Below are positions 23,010-35,372 of a stretch of 64,000 bases of DNA, in pieces. Position numbers and translations under genes: made by a program. This DNA comes from Grifola frondosa (lineage: Eukaryota; Basidiomycota; Agaricomycetes; Polyporales; Grifolaceae). Every line of letters starts with the position of its first letter. Position 1 is the first letter of the stretch. The notes beneath the pieces were generated by a model that was not told the origin of the DNA, made no database searches, and was given only the letters and a program-made list of their open reading frames with translations. The stretch is from positions 248,001 through 312,000 of the forward strand of contig LUGG01000025.1 in the NCBI GenBank assembly GCA_001683735.1, read 5' to 3'.

Positions 23010-24670
23010 TCAATGACGAGGGACAGTACTCCCATCCACATCCACCGGCTGGAACTTAACCCTCACTTCCGCGATTTCCTTCCTTTCCTTCTTCAGTACC
23101 TCTCTAATCTTCCTCTCTAGCGCAGACGCGTCCTCGACGCTCAGCGTGCGCGGTACGTCTGCGACAAGGTCGACGAACATCGACGCCCCTGCGCGCATAG
23201 CACGGACGTTATGGACCGCAAGCAGATTTTCTGTGCCATGCTCTATTTGCGACGGCGATGGCAACGTAGTGAAAGGTGAGTCCGGTGACGGCTGTCGAGC
23301 GAGGGGCGCAAGTTCCCGTTCCAGAGCCGTCCGCGTCCTCAAAGAAACACTGGCGTCCGTCAGTTGACGCAGGGCGTTGACTAGGATGGCCCATCCCTGC
23401 TGGATGATCAATACGGACACGACTAAGCCTATCACCGACGTCAGCATCTGTCCTCCAAGACACTTAAGAAAGGCTTACCTCCTATAGGATCCAAAGGTAG
23501 ATGTGGGAACGACCAGCTTCCAAGGATCGCCACCAATGCGACCGCGCTCGAGTATGCATCACTCCGATGATGTAACGCATTCGCCTGTAGTACCGGGCTG
23601 CGCTCTTCTTTCGCAACGCGTTTTGTAACACGGTATAGCCACTCCTTGGCGAGTACGCCCACCGCTGCAAACCATGCCGCATTCGGGTCCAGAGAGTGAC
23701 TATGTGAGTGCCCGTGAGCATGTTCTGCCGCAGCTGCAGGAATCGTATGTGCCACGTCCACCATATTTACTAGCACGTCGTGCATGTACCCAGCCGGGAG
23801 GGTCGTTGCGGACTGAGCTAGCGCCTCCATCAGGAGCGACCACGAGTGGATACCGATCCCAAGTGCTCCGCCTGTGAGCAACAATGAAACCACGGTCGTC
23901 CCTAACACCTCGAACTTCCCGAACCCGTATGGGTACCGCTCCGATGGTGTCGCCGCGAGAGCTTCCAACAGAAAAGGGTCACAAAGTCCCCTATTAGGTC
24001 TGGTGAATGCGGCATTAACTTCACGGTATATACATAGAGGAACGAGGGTGCGAACCGCTTGCGGAGTGCCCAGCATCTGCGAGGAGGGAGGCAGAGTTCA
24101 TGTACCACCCGGCTGCGCCCTTGGACACTGTGAGACTGACGTTCGCCAGCAGTCCAATGAGAGTGATCCTGCTACCTCTGTCTCCTACAGTCCCGTTAAC
24201 TTCGCCCAAGCCAAATAGTGCACGTTACCGCTGCGTACCTGCGCCCTTTAATGCCTCCACTATCGCCTCTGCGTCATGACCGTGTCCCTCGCCGTGTTCG
24301 TGCGTGTGTCCAAATAAAGAATGCGAATGCGAATGCTCGCCGTGTTCATGTCCGTGTTCGTGTCCATGCTCGTGATCGTGGTCACTGTGCGCGCCCGATG
24401 CCTGATGCTCTGGCTCTTTCCCCTTAGGCCCAGTCGTATGAGAACGGCGCAGGGTCAGCGAGGCCATTTGGCAAGTCGAGTGTCGCTGCGCAGAAAGCAG
24501 ATATGTCCTGCTAGTGATGGAGAAGTTGTGAACGTGCGAGCGTCGGGGATGCTTCGGCTAGTAACTGTGGGACGGTGATTCTGCGGATTCTGTAGGGACC
24601 TGGAGGGCGAGACGACGACGTTGTAATTCGAGCCTTGATGCGCCCGAGTGGCGACAGACCGTCTGAGCAT
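23010..24670 (-). CDS. Mitochondrial cation diffusion facilitator (MMT1/2-type)
   Basis: CDF transporters export Zn2+, Fe2+ or Mn2+ from the cytosol or into organelles; the MMT branch sits in mitochondria and is tied to iron. The N-terminus at 24670 is a presequence-like stretch (MLRRSVATRAHQGS) and is followed by a His-rich loop (HDHEHGHEHGHEHGEHSH). Metal-site motifs are LLADAGHSASDLIGDFVTLF in the second membrane helix (D, H, D; completed by a splice with GTTCGC donor) and ANALHHRSDAYSSAVALVAI in the fifth (HxxxD type). SERYPYGFGKFEVLGT is the usual cytosolic loop. The C-terminal domain runs to 23010 (VRVKFQPVDVDG). Frame breaks of one base are needed near 23955 (between KLSR and TPSERY) and near 24475 (between presequence and His-rich loop). 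Confidence 0.82.
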
Positions 24671-25004
24671 CAGAAGAGGACTAATACTGTCGTGGCAGGT
24701 CGCAGACGATTGGCCGGTAGCGGGCGAGTTCAAGTACCCTCCACGTCAAGGCACACCGGTATTTATCAAAATTCTAAGCAGTTCAGAGCTGAGAATGTCG
24801 CGGGTGTATGGACTCATGAATGACTGGGGGAACCTTCGGGGAAATTTCCCTCACGGTAGACCGGAGAGTCTGGAACGCTGACCGCTACGGGCGCTACGTA
24901 TTCACGCAACCTTCGCGAGCTTACAGCGAGCTTTGCGCGTGAATGACACAACATCTGACATACAACATAATAATACACTCGAATTTCCCAGAGACTTTCA
25001 GAGT

Positions 25005-26522
25005 CTACTGATACAATGCTTCCAACAACTTCACGACCTTGGGGAACGTCGGGTCGTCCTTGCTCCCCACCGCCTGCTCCGCAATCTTCGGAAAGTCCTC
25101 AGTTGGCACGTTGTACTGAACGAGAGTGGACTTCAGTCCTAGGTCCAACACGAGTCTAACGACAGGTCAAAACAAATGTTGCTCGAGTAAATAAGCAATC
25201 GACTCACTGGTCGATGTCAGCAGAAAGCTTGAGGATATCGCCGTCCAAAGATCCAGTGGACGGCTGGCGCAGATGAAAGAGGGCGCCAGCAAGCCACTCC
25301 TTATCCTCTTGCGAGGCAACTTCAGCTTTCAGAGCACAACCGGCGCGAGAGTGAGACACTGTCATGAGGACATTTTAGGGCATGTCCACCACCAGCATGG
25401 ACGTCTTACATACCGAAGTGATACCATGAGGGATGCTGTACTTTGCGCCCAACTTGTGTCCGAGAGCATGAGATAGACCGAGGGCACTGCATATATTGTC
25501 AATCTCTGTGCTAAGAGTAGTGTGCACTGCCTACCTGTACTTCTCTAGTTTGAGCGGCCAAAGACTCATCCAAGAGGCGATCTGTAATTTCTGGCGGACG
25601 TCGACGGCGCTGGGGTTCGCCTTCGACTGTGGCAAATATTTGAAGAGATCTGCCAAGGCAGCATAACATAAATGCTTAATGCGGGGGCACCAGCGGCCTG
25701 TACAAATTCTCTGCGCAGCACCTTGAATAAATGCGGCTGTTAGATGTGAGAATATGCGCACCAACAGCATGATCGACGGCACGCAACCCTGTCGAAAGCC
25801 TGAATACTAGTTATTGACCACTGCAGAATTGCAGAAATTGATTCACTCACCAGAGTCGTTCGGGAGTCGAGAGAGTCAGCTCCGCGTCAAGGATGATACC
25901 GGCCGGTGCAAGTTCCTGCGAGCTCACGGCGACTTTCATTCCCTCATCATTCGTATACCCCGCACCAATCTATTGCGTCATGAGAATGCGATACGGATCT
26001 GAAACCGCAGTAGCACCTACCGTGTATTCTGCGGCACTGAGCGTTGTCGGGATGGCAATCTGCCGAAGATACGGTCCACCAGTCTCTTGTTGCTGGAAGT
26101 AGAGGATAGCCTTGGAAGCGTCAACAGGCGAGCCGCCACCGACTGCGACGATCACGTCCGCGCCGACCTCTTTGAATAATTTGAGGCCGTTACGGATGCC
26201 CGCGACGGGGGCATGCTGCCCGATCTCGTAGAAGGTCGCGCCGTAGGCATTGTGTTCCCTCAATATCGCCTCGACTTTCTTCACGACGTCCGTCTGCAAC
26301 GGTATCAGACATCAGTGGCAACTGGGGAGACTCAGACATGCCTTATCATGCAGATTCGCCCTGTCACAATCAATGCCTTCTTCGCACCAATGGTTTTCAG
26401 CAACTTGGGAATCGCTGTCTTGATGGATCCTGGGCCATAATACACACCTTGAGCGTGTCAGTCCAGGAGTAGAACCCTTGCAAGGAGGTCGACTCGTAGC
26501 TGGTGAGATCTAATCCCGACAT
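25005..26522 (-). CDS. Iron-containing alcohol dehydrogenase family, maleylacetate-reductase type
   Basis: The fold is dehydroquinate-synthase-like, with NAD(P)H and a metal. Motifs are VYYGPGSIKTAIPKLLKTIG after the first intron, GADVIVAVGGGSPVDASKAI (nucleotide-binding GGGS), AIPTTLSAAEYT spliced to IGAGYTNDEG, TGLRAVDHAV and GLSHALGHKLGAKYSIPHGI, whose histidines are metal ligands. These signatures resemble maleylacetate reductase, which reduces maleylacetate to 3-oxoadipate in the hydroxyquinol branch of aromatic breakdown, a pathway expected in wood-decay fungi. The start at 26522 gives MSGLDLTSYESTSLQGFYSW; the C-terminus is VVKLLEALYQ. About seven introns. The G5 run 25683-25687 (C5 on the coding strand) appears two bases short between RPLVP and KHLCYAALADLF. 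Confidence 0.78.
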
Positions 26523-27271
26523 GTAAGGTTGAATATTGTTGTTTGGAAGTCCTGACTGGAACGCACTGCTAGTTTGTGCTTAAAGTACACGGTTTTCACC
26601 TGATGAGCTAAGATAGTATCATATGATGAGAGAGCTTTCTAACCCACCGATGTCGACATCTATGACCCCTTCTGTCCGGCAGCCGCTTCTCCTATTTTGC
26701 GGGACCCGTTAGTGTGCGACTTCCAGTACCATTTCTTGCGGTGCCGGTCAACCATCGTGAGCTCAAATCGCGTCCGTCACGAGGACGATGCACGCATACA
26801 ACCACAGGTATACCACAGGTACACTGGCTTTGCTACAACCGCAGATATGGTCGTCCGAACAACACGCTGCGGTCTCCCTCTTCCGCTTCAAGTTAACAGG
26901 TCCGTCTGGTGTCGTACTTGGAGAGATATCATCGGAATTACTATAAATCTGACAGGCAAGTACTTCGTCTTCCCGGTTTCCGTCTAGCAACCGCGCAGCT
27001 GACTCTCACTTCGCTCCCGCACAGCACAGGATCGCAGGATGATTTACCCATTGTGCTCGCATTTCTTGAAAAGTCGACATTGACTCATGTTAAGAAATAA
27101 CAGCGGCTGATTGGTGTCGGCGGTCCCACGACAATCGTGTCCGCTGTGCCTGGCCCGGGCGCTCAATACAAATCCATCAAAAGGCTGTCCCAACCTAATC
27201 TATGCCCTCTACTTTTGCATCGTTCATTTTCCTTTTTCCCGCTCCCCTTACATTCCCGTCTATCGTTTACT
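26523..27271. other. Divergent promoter region, no gene seen
   Basis: This lies between the dehydrogenase (-) and the membrane protein gene (+). Short open frames occur but none has motif or splice support. Pyrimidine-rich sequence (about 27220-27270) precedes the ATG at 27272, as is common at fungal starts. Confidence 0.5.
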
Positions 27272-28735
27272 ATGGCCATCTCCAAAGGCCTCAAATTCTG
27301 GGGCATGGTCGGCGGCGTCATGACAGCCTTGAAGCTCAAGGAACGTTGGGACGACTGTAAGCGTCACTCTCTACGTGTAGTTACTAACTCGGAGATTGAC
27401 GTGTCTATTGCGCATAGACAGAGAGGTACCCACCGATGAGGAGGGTCTGGGACATGGCCCTGTCGCGCTGCGTACCCCAACCTCGATGGAGAGGCCGCCG
27501 ATTCTGGATTGCTGCTGGACACTGAGATTCCATCTACGAAGTCTAAGCGTCAGAGGAAGGACTGCTGCGTCTGCTGCGGTCTGCGGTGCGTCGCTATCTA
27601 AGTCTACTGCGCTTGTGTCTGAACACTCAGCAGCTGCGGACTTTTCTGGAAGGCCTTCGGAATCGTGTGCTTGATCTTGGCTGGTTGGCAGGCCATCAGG
27701 TTCGCGATGTGGGCCGTTACGGTAAGCAATGTGCGCGCGTCCGCCGCGTCTTGGTAATCTGACTTCGACTCCAGCCCAAGCCCACCGGTCTTGAGGGTAT
27801 GCCGGAGTACAGCACATCCCTGGGCTGCAGCGATGTACCTCACCTCTATAATGGAAGTGAGGTCAGCTGGGTCGTACCTGTCAGTGTTAACAAGCAAGAC
27901 CACTCGATCAACTTGCGCGGTGGTGCAGTAGGAACACTCATGATCGCGCAGGGTGCTTCGGACGCGACGGAAATTAAATACGAGATGACGCTCCGCACCG
28001 ACGACTCATCCCTGCTCAATGATGTTATCTTGCACTACCCCACTGCCGAGGAGATGGAAGACGACGCGGAGAGCAGCCGCGTCCTCTTCACTACGCCGTT
28101 CATCACCACGTCCGCGTGCATGCGCTACGACCTCACACTCTTCGTCCCGCCGAACCTGAAGAAGCTGCATGTGCAGGTGCACTCGGTTACGCATGTCAAG
28201 TTCGACACGGACTCTAACATCAACCTGGGCACACTGTTTGTGACGATGTATGGGATCGATAAGCGCAGCATGCTGCTCCCTCACCAGGGCGTGCACGCGG
28301 ACCACCTTGCACTCGAGCTTATGAGCGGTTGGCTCGTGGGAGATGTTGCGATTGTCGAAACGACTAAGCTCACAACCCAGCGCGGCGACGCCGTTGCAAA
28401 CGTGCACGTACACCCTCTCTCTCAAGCTCCGAGCCCCCGCGGTGGCAGAGCTGCAGACAACTACTGGTGCAGGGCGCACCGACATATTCTACGTGAACCA
28501 CCCCGGCTTCCCGCACCGCCCCATCTCGAGCACACACCGCTCGTCGAAGAATGGTGATATATATCTGACGTATCAGGAGGCGGAGTTCAATGGGACTGTG
28601 GAGCTCACCGCGAAATCGTTCACTGCGATCGGCATGCAGGGTGCAATGGGCGAGCCTCGTTGGGTCGGAAACAAGGACGGTGGCGATAAAATGTCGGTTA
28701 CTTCCCCGAGGGGCTGGGTGGGGATTTACTTTTGA
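27272..28735 (+). CDS. Single-pass membrane protein with a Cys-rich juxtamembrane motif, mushroom-specific
   Basis: The start is MAISKGLKFWGMVGGVMTAL. After an intron (gtaagc...catag) the frame goes REVPTDEEGLGHG, then (one base restored near 27470) AYPNLDGEAADSGLLLDTEI and KSKRQRKDCCVCCGLR, spliced (gtgcgt...ctcag) to SCGLFWKAFGIVCLILAGWQ and IRFAMWAV, a single membrane helix. A further intron leads to the extracellular or lumenal part (PEYSTSLGCSDVPHLYNGSE, MIAQGASDATEIKYEM, ALELMSGWLVGDVAIVETT), a repetitive beta-type domain ending EPRWVGNKDGGDKMSV and GWVGIYF. A frame change near 28400 (before YTLSLKLRAPAV) looks like a 2-base loss. CCVCCG next to a helix could be palmitoylated. I know the architecture from uncharacterised Agaricomycete proteins only. 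Confidence 0.65.
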
Positions 28736-28917
28736 ATTCGGTCTGCTTTGGGGACATTGAGCTACTGGGATCATCATTTGCTATTCGACGTCGAGAATTA
28801 AGCCCTGCTGGATCTATGAATATATAAATTGTACGTATTACTCTTGACATATTAACTACACTGGATTTCCACTTGTCTAAGAAACGGAAGAAACGGATGG
28901 GTCAGACCCACCTGGAG

Positions 28918-28949
28918 ACGCGTTCTACGCGCGCCTTGAGTTGACGCGT
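28918..28949. promoter_or_regulatory. Two ACGCGT boxes upstream of the Zn2Cys6 gene
   Basis: Hexamers lie at 28918-28923 and 28944-28949, both in the context gACGCGTtct, about 340-370 bp upstream of the ATG at 29284 and about 185-215 bp after the stop of the previous plus-strand gene. They could be MBF-type sites or chance; a single hexamer is expected about once in 4 kb. Confidence 0.3.
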
Positions 28950-29283
28950 TCTAGCCGACACGTGCGCTACCCGATCGTGTCACTATAGATCACTGAGGCG
29001 GAAAGCCTCATATAGACCCAAATAGCGCTTGGCCCCACACTGTCTTGCATCCCGCGAAATCTTTGATACACACAGAGACTTTCCCCTGACCAGGGTATAA
29101 GTCGGTATGTGTTCCCTGTGATCATTTAACGTGTCTCTAATAACCGTACCAGTCAACTTCAGAACGCCATCAGTGCCGCCGCACCAACTTGGGCCCGAGG
29201 AGTAGTCGACCACCATACAAGTCCCCTCGTGCTGATCGACGGCCCTTACATTGTTCCTGGTCTGCACCCGAATTGTAATTGCT

Positions 29284-32200
29284 ATGCCTGACCGCGAATC
29301 TGCGGAGATATCTGAAAATGACACTGTGGAGCCCGGCGGCTCCTCCGCGGCCCATAACTCCAAGAGAAGTGCCAGAGGTGCGTGCTTCTATTTTCGGTAA
29401 ATTGTGCACTTAATTTATATGTGGTCCTTTCCTTCAAAAAGCTTGTGATAGATGTCGCAAGTCGAAGAGCAAATGCGAGCCTAGTAGTTCTCCGGATCGG
29501 TGTAAAACCTGTGCTGCAGTAAATCAAGGTGTGTACGAACGACCAACATTATTCCAGCTGTGGCAGCTTACTCTGAAATTTACATCGCAGACTGTACTTT
29601 CTCAGGTAATGTACTCCTGCGGCCTTATTGCACAGACTTATAATCTGAACATGGTGTAGGTCCAAGTTTTAGGCGAGGTCCGCCCAAAGGCTATATAAAA
29701 GCTCTCGAAAACAGACTGCATCAAGTGGAAAGCGTCTTGGCCGCAATAATGTCTTCACAGGACATCCGTTCGATGGGTGTTGTGAGTGATCTTCGTAGAG
29801 ACGAGCTAGCACGGAATATACTTGATAGAGTGGATTCCGGGCCATTTGTAAGTCTTAATCTCCTTTCTCTCGAATGACCTGAATAATCCAATCGTGAATA
29901 AATTAGGGTCCCAGCGGCCGGTTACAGCGATCAGTGGACCCAACACAGGACAATTTCTTTGCTTCTATTGTTGAGGATAGTAGACCCCAGCCAGCTCCGA
30001 TTCCACCAAAAGACTCCACTACTCGTAAGCGACGACAGTCCAGAGCGACGCGCGAAAATGTTATCCATGAGGGTCAGTTCTCCGGATGCACGTGACATTC
30101 CACTGAGCACCTTAATTCGCAGATCCATTGGTCTTCGCTCGTCCGACTTTAGCATGGCAAGATAGTCTATCTGAGTCTCTATCTCAGCTATATCCGCCAT
30201 CTGGGGGACACACGACCCGGTCCACTTCTTTCTCAGCTTATGCATCTGGCTCAGCGACACCATTCAGTGATCGCCTACTTGACGAGCCAGCCAGGAGACG
30301 ACGGCGATTGGAAGGACCCTCCACGACTCGCAATAATTCGCGCAATGCGCAGTTGGATGAGTTATCCACCACGACTGGTACGTAATTGCATTTATCTTTC
30401 ATCATCATTAATGATGTTATATGCTATCCAGATACGGATCCTGATGCCCTCGACGATTGCGCCGACGCTTTTGGGAACTTGTCGTTGGATGAGAATAGAG
30501 AAGTAAATTTTTTTTTTTTTTTTACTGAAGGACCAAAGCCACTTACTGGTACCGCGTCACAGGTTCGTTATCATGGGAACTCCTCTGGACTTCATCTCCT
30601 AGCTCAAACCGACCGGACCGACAACCGTAATGTTGGAGGGATATGGTGCGTACCGAGTTTCTTCTAACTTTATGTGTGCCACAACCCGAGTCTAGGAACT
30701 TCCCGATGGCTAGGTTTTGGCCAGGTATCGACCCTGGAGATGTTGAGCAAGACGCGAATACCGCCATTGCTTTACCGCCAGTTAACGTGCAAGATCATCT
30801 GGTGCAAGTTTACTTCACCTATGTCAATCCGTCCTACCCTGTTGTCGATAGGGAGTCCTTCATGGCACAGTATAATGCACAGTACGTGGTATTCTGTCGC
30901 AAGGCTGTCATTCTACCTCTGACTATAGATCTCACCAACCAAAAATCGGGTTGGTAAAATTTCTCATAATACTGGGCTGTTTTGGAATTTACGCTCGCGT
31001 CCACATTTCTCAGCTATCCAGACCCGAATGATATAACGGAGTCAACAAAGACTGTACAACCAGCGCGCGCCCAAAAACTCTCCAACCTGCTGCTATTTGC
31101 AATGTTTGCCTTCGCCGCCCAGTACTCTAGTACTGCTGGATCCAGCACGGCATCTCGATACTCAGCGAGCGCACGACGGATTCTAGGCATGCCTTTTCTG
31201 TGATGCTTTTGAATCACATAAGCTCATTTTTTCCTTCTAGATACGATGTATCAAGAGAGTCGGTCGTCCACATGTCAAGCTCTCATCCTCCTTGGCGTTC
31301 GCGAGTTCGGCGTAGGCAAGGATCTCAATATTGTCGTTGAATATCGTCTAAACCAACAAGCTTCCATTCCTAGGTAGTCTTGAAGAGGGTTGGCTCCATA
31401 TCGGTGAGTGCCAAAAGTATGATGGCCTCAATTATATTTATTGTATGGGTTTTCAGGCATGGCTATGCGAATGGTACGTATGCTTGCTTTATTACCGAAG
31501 TAATCCTGACCCGAGTGTCATGAGGCGCTCGACCTGGGGTTAAATCGAAATCCAGACAAATGGCAGCACAACGGCGACGATCTTTTCTCTCCGCAAGAGA
31601 AAATATTCGGCGGCGAATCTGGTGGGCCTGTTGCTTGGCAGACAAGTATGTCCATCCATAATTAAAAAAACAGTTTATGTCAATCATTCATTTATTCTCT
31701 AGATTTTCAGCATTGTTCCTAGGTGGCAGCTACTCACGCATATATTCTGCAATTATGCTCATGGATTGGCAGGGCGACCCATCGCTGTGCACGAGGGAGA
31801 CTTCTCAAGTCCTCTCCCCGATGTGTCCGAAGTAAGTCGTTGGTAAGTTGTCCATCTACGCACTAACCATCCAATACAGGGAGACGCCGAAGAAACATGG
31901 CAGCCCTGCCTGCCAGACCCGAGAACCCATTCCTTCGCGCCTATATCCGCATGGCATGAAAGTTTCTTCCGACATGTCTCTTCGTTATGTAAGTGTTCCC
32001 AGGCGTCGTGTCGAGCATAACGCGACTCATTGATCTATCCACGAAGCTGTCATCGTAGGAGAAATCCTCGAGAAAATATTTCCTGTCACCCGTGTCACTC
32101 CGACTCCACGACGTATTCTAAAGGAAGAGATATACTCGCGCCTTCTGCAATGGCACATCGATTTGCCCGAATGTCTCGCTTACTCCTCGACCAGCACACG

Positions 32201-33376
32201 CCCATGTCCGCCACCCCACGTGCTAGTGCTGCATATCCAATATTGGGCCGCGGTTCTGCTTCTACATCGACCATTGTACGCAACTCTTACTTTTCCTAAG
32301 TATCTTCTCTCGGTGCGCTAACGATGGTTCCAGTATACCTAAGGGGACAGGGTGAGTATGGTGTCTCGTATGACTTCTATATGATGATACAGCTGGTTCT
32401 CGAACAAGGTTAAATTCCCCTTCGCCGTCTCCTTCCATTGAAAGTGATCCTGTCCCGTGGAAATCCTTCGATATCTGCCAGTGCGCAGCTAATCATGCTG
32501 CATCGTATGGTGAGTCTTCGACCTTCTCACCCCACACCACCGAATGGAGCGCCGTCTTCTAGCCATGATCTTCCATGAAAATTACGACTTGAAATGGAGC
32601 CCGCCTTTCCTGTGCACTCACATACAAGCCGCAGGGTGAGTGTAGTCGGTATTAACTCCCAGGGCTGCTCATAACTTGAATTATTTTAGGATTATGCATA
32701 TCATCACTTGTGAGGTTTCTGACATGAGTTACCTTATATGCCATCCCTGACTGTGATGCGTAGTGAAGCACAGACCCCATGATACTCAGGCAATGTCAGG
32801 TCTCCGCAACTGTATATCCGCCGTGGCCGGGATGCAGGTACGCAAGCCACTGTGGTTCTTATTCTTCCAGGATATAACGGTAGTTCCCAGGCAACATGGC
32901 CAAGCGCTGCTCGCGTACGGGACTTGCTCCAGGGCGCGAAGGTTCACTTAGATAAGGCTCTCGTCTCCTCAACAAACCATAAAGCAGGACAGAAACGCCC
33001 TGCAGATCATGCATTCCCCCAAGAGACATCAACTGAGATTCTGCGAACCTACCAAGAACCTCAAGTTCCCGTCGCCCGTCCACAGATATACAACGAAACA
33101 GTTGCCCAAGATGGACAACTGACAGCACACATGCTAGGCATGGACATCCCACAGGCTGGTACTGGTATGGCGACCTTTACTGGTTTCTTACCTGGGTACG
33201 AATGGTGGCCCTCCGTCGATCCATCCGATCCGAATGCACACGTACCACTGAACTCTCATCCCGTGCTTCCCTCACACGCTTTTACGTTTGGTCAGCAGGA
33301 AATATCTCCGGACTTTTTGCAAGCTATCCGAGATCCCATGCTACACTTCCCGTCTGCTTTTTCTCATTATGGGTGA
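29284..33376 (+). CDS. Zn2Cys6 fungal transcription factor
   Basis: This is a nuclear DNA-binding regulator of the binuclear zinc-cluster class. The cluster is CDRCRKSKSKC...CKTCAAVNQDC, spacing C-X2-C-X6-C-X8-C-X2-C-X6-C, encoded over three exons (the small one contributes DCTFS). A linker (SFRRGPPKGYIKALENRLHQ, ESVLAAIMSSQ) has the usual coiled-coil dimerisation look. A long disordered segment follows, then RYHGNSSGLHLLAQT and the fungal-specific transcription-factor domain (VQVYFTYVNPSYPVVDRESF, LLLFAMFAFAAQYSS, LGVREFGVG, LHIGMAMRMALDLGLNRNPD, IAVHEGDFSSPLPD). The C-terminal exon (about 32850-33376) is unstructured, ending PMLHFPSAFSHYG. A T-run at about 30509-30525 lies inside an intron (donor gtaaat). 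Many short introns; exact borders in 31.2-32.8 kb are uncertain. The target pathway is unknown. Confidence 0.83.
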
Positions 33377-33702
33377 TGTCAAGGGCTAGCTTTCCCGTAC
33401 GTTGCGTGGTTCGTGCCAATTCCTTGATCACGGCGCTTCACTCATACACGCAGTGGGTTATCTATGTTGTACTAGTAGGGCATCGGTTTGTTCTCCTGTT
33501 GGTTTTTATACTGAATACTTATTCTGGGTCACTTTTCTTCCACTGAAGAATTCGCACGATGAGTAACGTTCAGCGTGACAGTCTCGATCACGCAATGTGA
33601 CCAGTCACCAGAGGCTCAAGTTCAACTGCTAAGCGCTAGTAAGTAGTACGGTGCACATCCTTTAATTGGACCACACTCGCGCCCTTCCTGCAATCGCTCG
33701 GC

Positions 33703-35239
33703 ATGAATTCGCATCTTGTCTTAGGGATAAATGGAAGAGACATCAAATCCCACAGAGGCTTGGGCCCTGTCATTGAAATCGACCGACATCTTGTCTCAGT
33801 GAACACGGAAACTCCAAGTCGCCAGCATACACAGAATCCACGTCAGAGTCGTCGTACCCAAGGCTTAGTCTCTAGTGCTGCTAAGGTGCTTACTTCGTGG
33901 TGGAATCGCTCGATTGCGCAGGCGACATTGTCTTTAAACCGCTCTCTAGCTCTCTGTCTGCCTGTCGAAATGCATCTCCTCCGTCAACGGCTAGTTCCAA
34001 ACTCGTCGTATCTAGGCTTGTACTTGCTAGTCTATTGCATTCTCAGCACTATGTTCTTAACTCTGTCGCTCTACACGAGAATATCTGGTCAATCATTGGT
34101 CGCAGTTTCTGGCCCTCTTGCTGGAGAAACGGCCATCTCAGGTTTGTGGCGCTCAGCCTCTCTCCTCTTATCTATTGATCTCGCAGAAGCCCAAGAAATT
34201 TCTCCACTGGAGCAATTGCCCATACAACATCTGATGCACAAAATCACAGCGATTTACCCTCAGCCTGTGGCACTCGACCCTTACATATTGAAAGCAAATC
34301 CGGAACCGCTAGCCGTTACAGCATGTCTGTGGTTGAACGAGGATGATATTGATACCATACCCGCTTGGGCGACAAGATGGACAGGTGCATAGATTTACTC
34401 TATGCCATCCACTTTGCATGTTCTCAGCAGCGAAACACAGGGCCTATCTCTCTAGTGGTGACAACTGCGGCGACCCCGTCCTCCGATGAGCACGCTACGC
34501 TCCTCAGAAAGCTCTCGGCGCTGGAGAGCAGAAGCCCTCTGCTGCACTCCACTCTGTCTCTGCACGTTCTTCATCTCGCTCCGCACACGGACGAGAACCC
34601 GAACGCGTTCCTCAACCTTGCTCGCCTCCTCGCTCTGACGCCGCGCGTCGCCCTGTTCCCCGGCAACCTCACCGTGGCGCCGCCCAAGACGCTGTACCAC
34701 ACCATTCTCACACAGGCCCCGGCTTCGCCGTCTCCATCGTCCTCCGTGCTCCATAGATCGAAGCAGAGGCGGAAGCCCGCGATTCTCACGCTCCGTGGGC
34801 AGACCGCGTTTCCGTTCGCGCCCCTTGCGCCCGCTGTGCTCGGCCGCGACGACGCGCTGTGGTGCACGGAGCGCTTCTTCCCCGCACTCTCGCGCGCGGC
34901 AGACTGGGAAGAGTGCCTCTGGCAAATCTGGCTAGAGCATTTCGGCGACGTGGACGTGCGCCAGACGCAGGGCTGGCTTCACGATGCAGCCCCTGCGCTC
35001 AGGATTGACCCACCCGCATCTAGCGTGACAGTCAGCGCTTCTCCCTAATCATGGATGTTCCTAACGCTTTGTATTCATAGATGAAGCTGCGTCGTAGGTT
35101 GGTTGCGAAGTACAGAAGCGAGACATGCGTGCTTGCGGGAAGACAGTTGGCGGCCCTTCGGAGCTCGAACAAGGTTGGGGACGCGCAGAAGATGCGATGG
35201 TTGAAACGTATGTGCCGCGGATGGACGACCACAACTTGA
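33703..35239 (+). CDS. Type II membrane protein, probable glycosyltransferase
   Basis: An N-terminal cytosolic stretch is followed by one membrane anchor (SYLGLYLLVYCILSTMFLTL). The lumenal part has ACLWLNEDDIDTIPAWATRW, an intron (34385-34440) and TGPISLVVTTAATPS, then LHVLHLAPHTDENPNAFLNL, ARLLALTPRVALFPGNLTVA, LRGQTAFPFAPLAPAVLGRD, LWCTERFFPALSRAADWEEC and LWQIWLEHFGDVDV. The order (cytosolic tail, anchor, donor-sugar domain) and phrases such as RWTGPISL, NAFLNLAR and FPGN resemble fungal GT49-like/LARGE-type transferases, but this is recalled similarity, not a demonstrated match. The last exon (ending RMCRGWTTTT) follows an intron with a cctaac branch site. No frame break is seen. The acceptor substrate is unknown. 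Confidence 0.55.
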
Positions 35240-35372
35240 TTGTCGAGATATGTCCATGGATTATATTAGAAGGTTGAGAATGATACTGTAACTGTATAGA
35301 CTTCGCATCGTGGTACAACATCTTGATAATGTACACTTTATAATGTGACTGTAGATTGGAACACACCATAGA

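Noticed and set aside
24040..24100. Possible GC donor (tcc|gcaagc) in the CDF gene
   Set aside because: The donor G|gttcgc a few bases on gives AGHSASDLIGDF, the expected metal-site sequence, with a normal GT.
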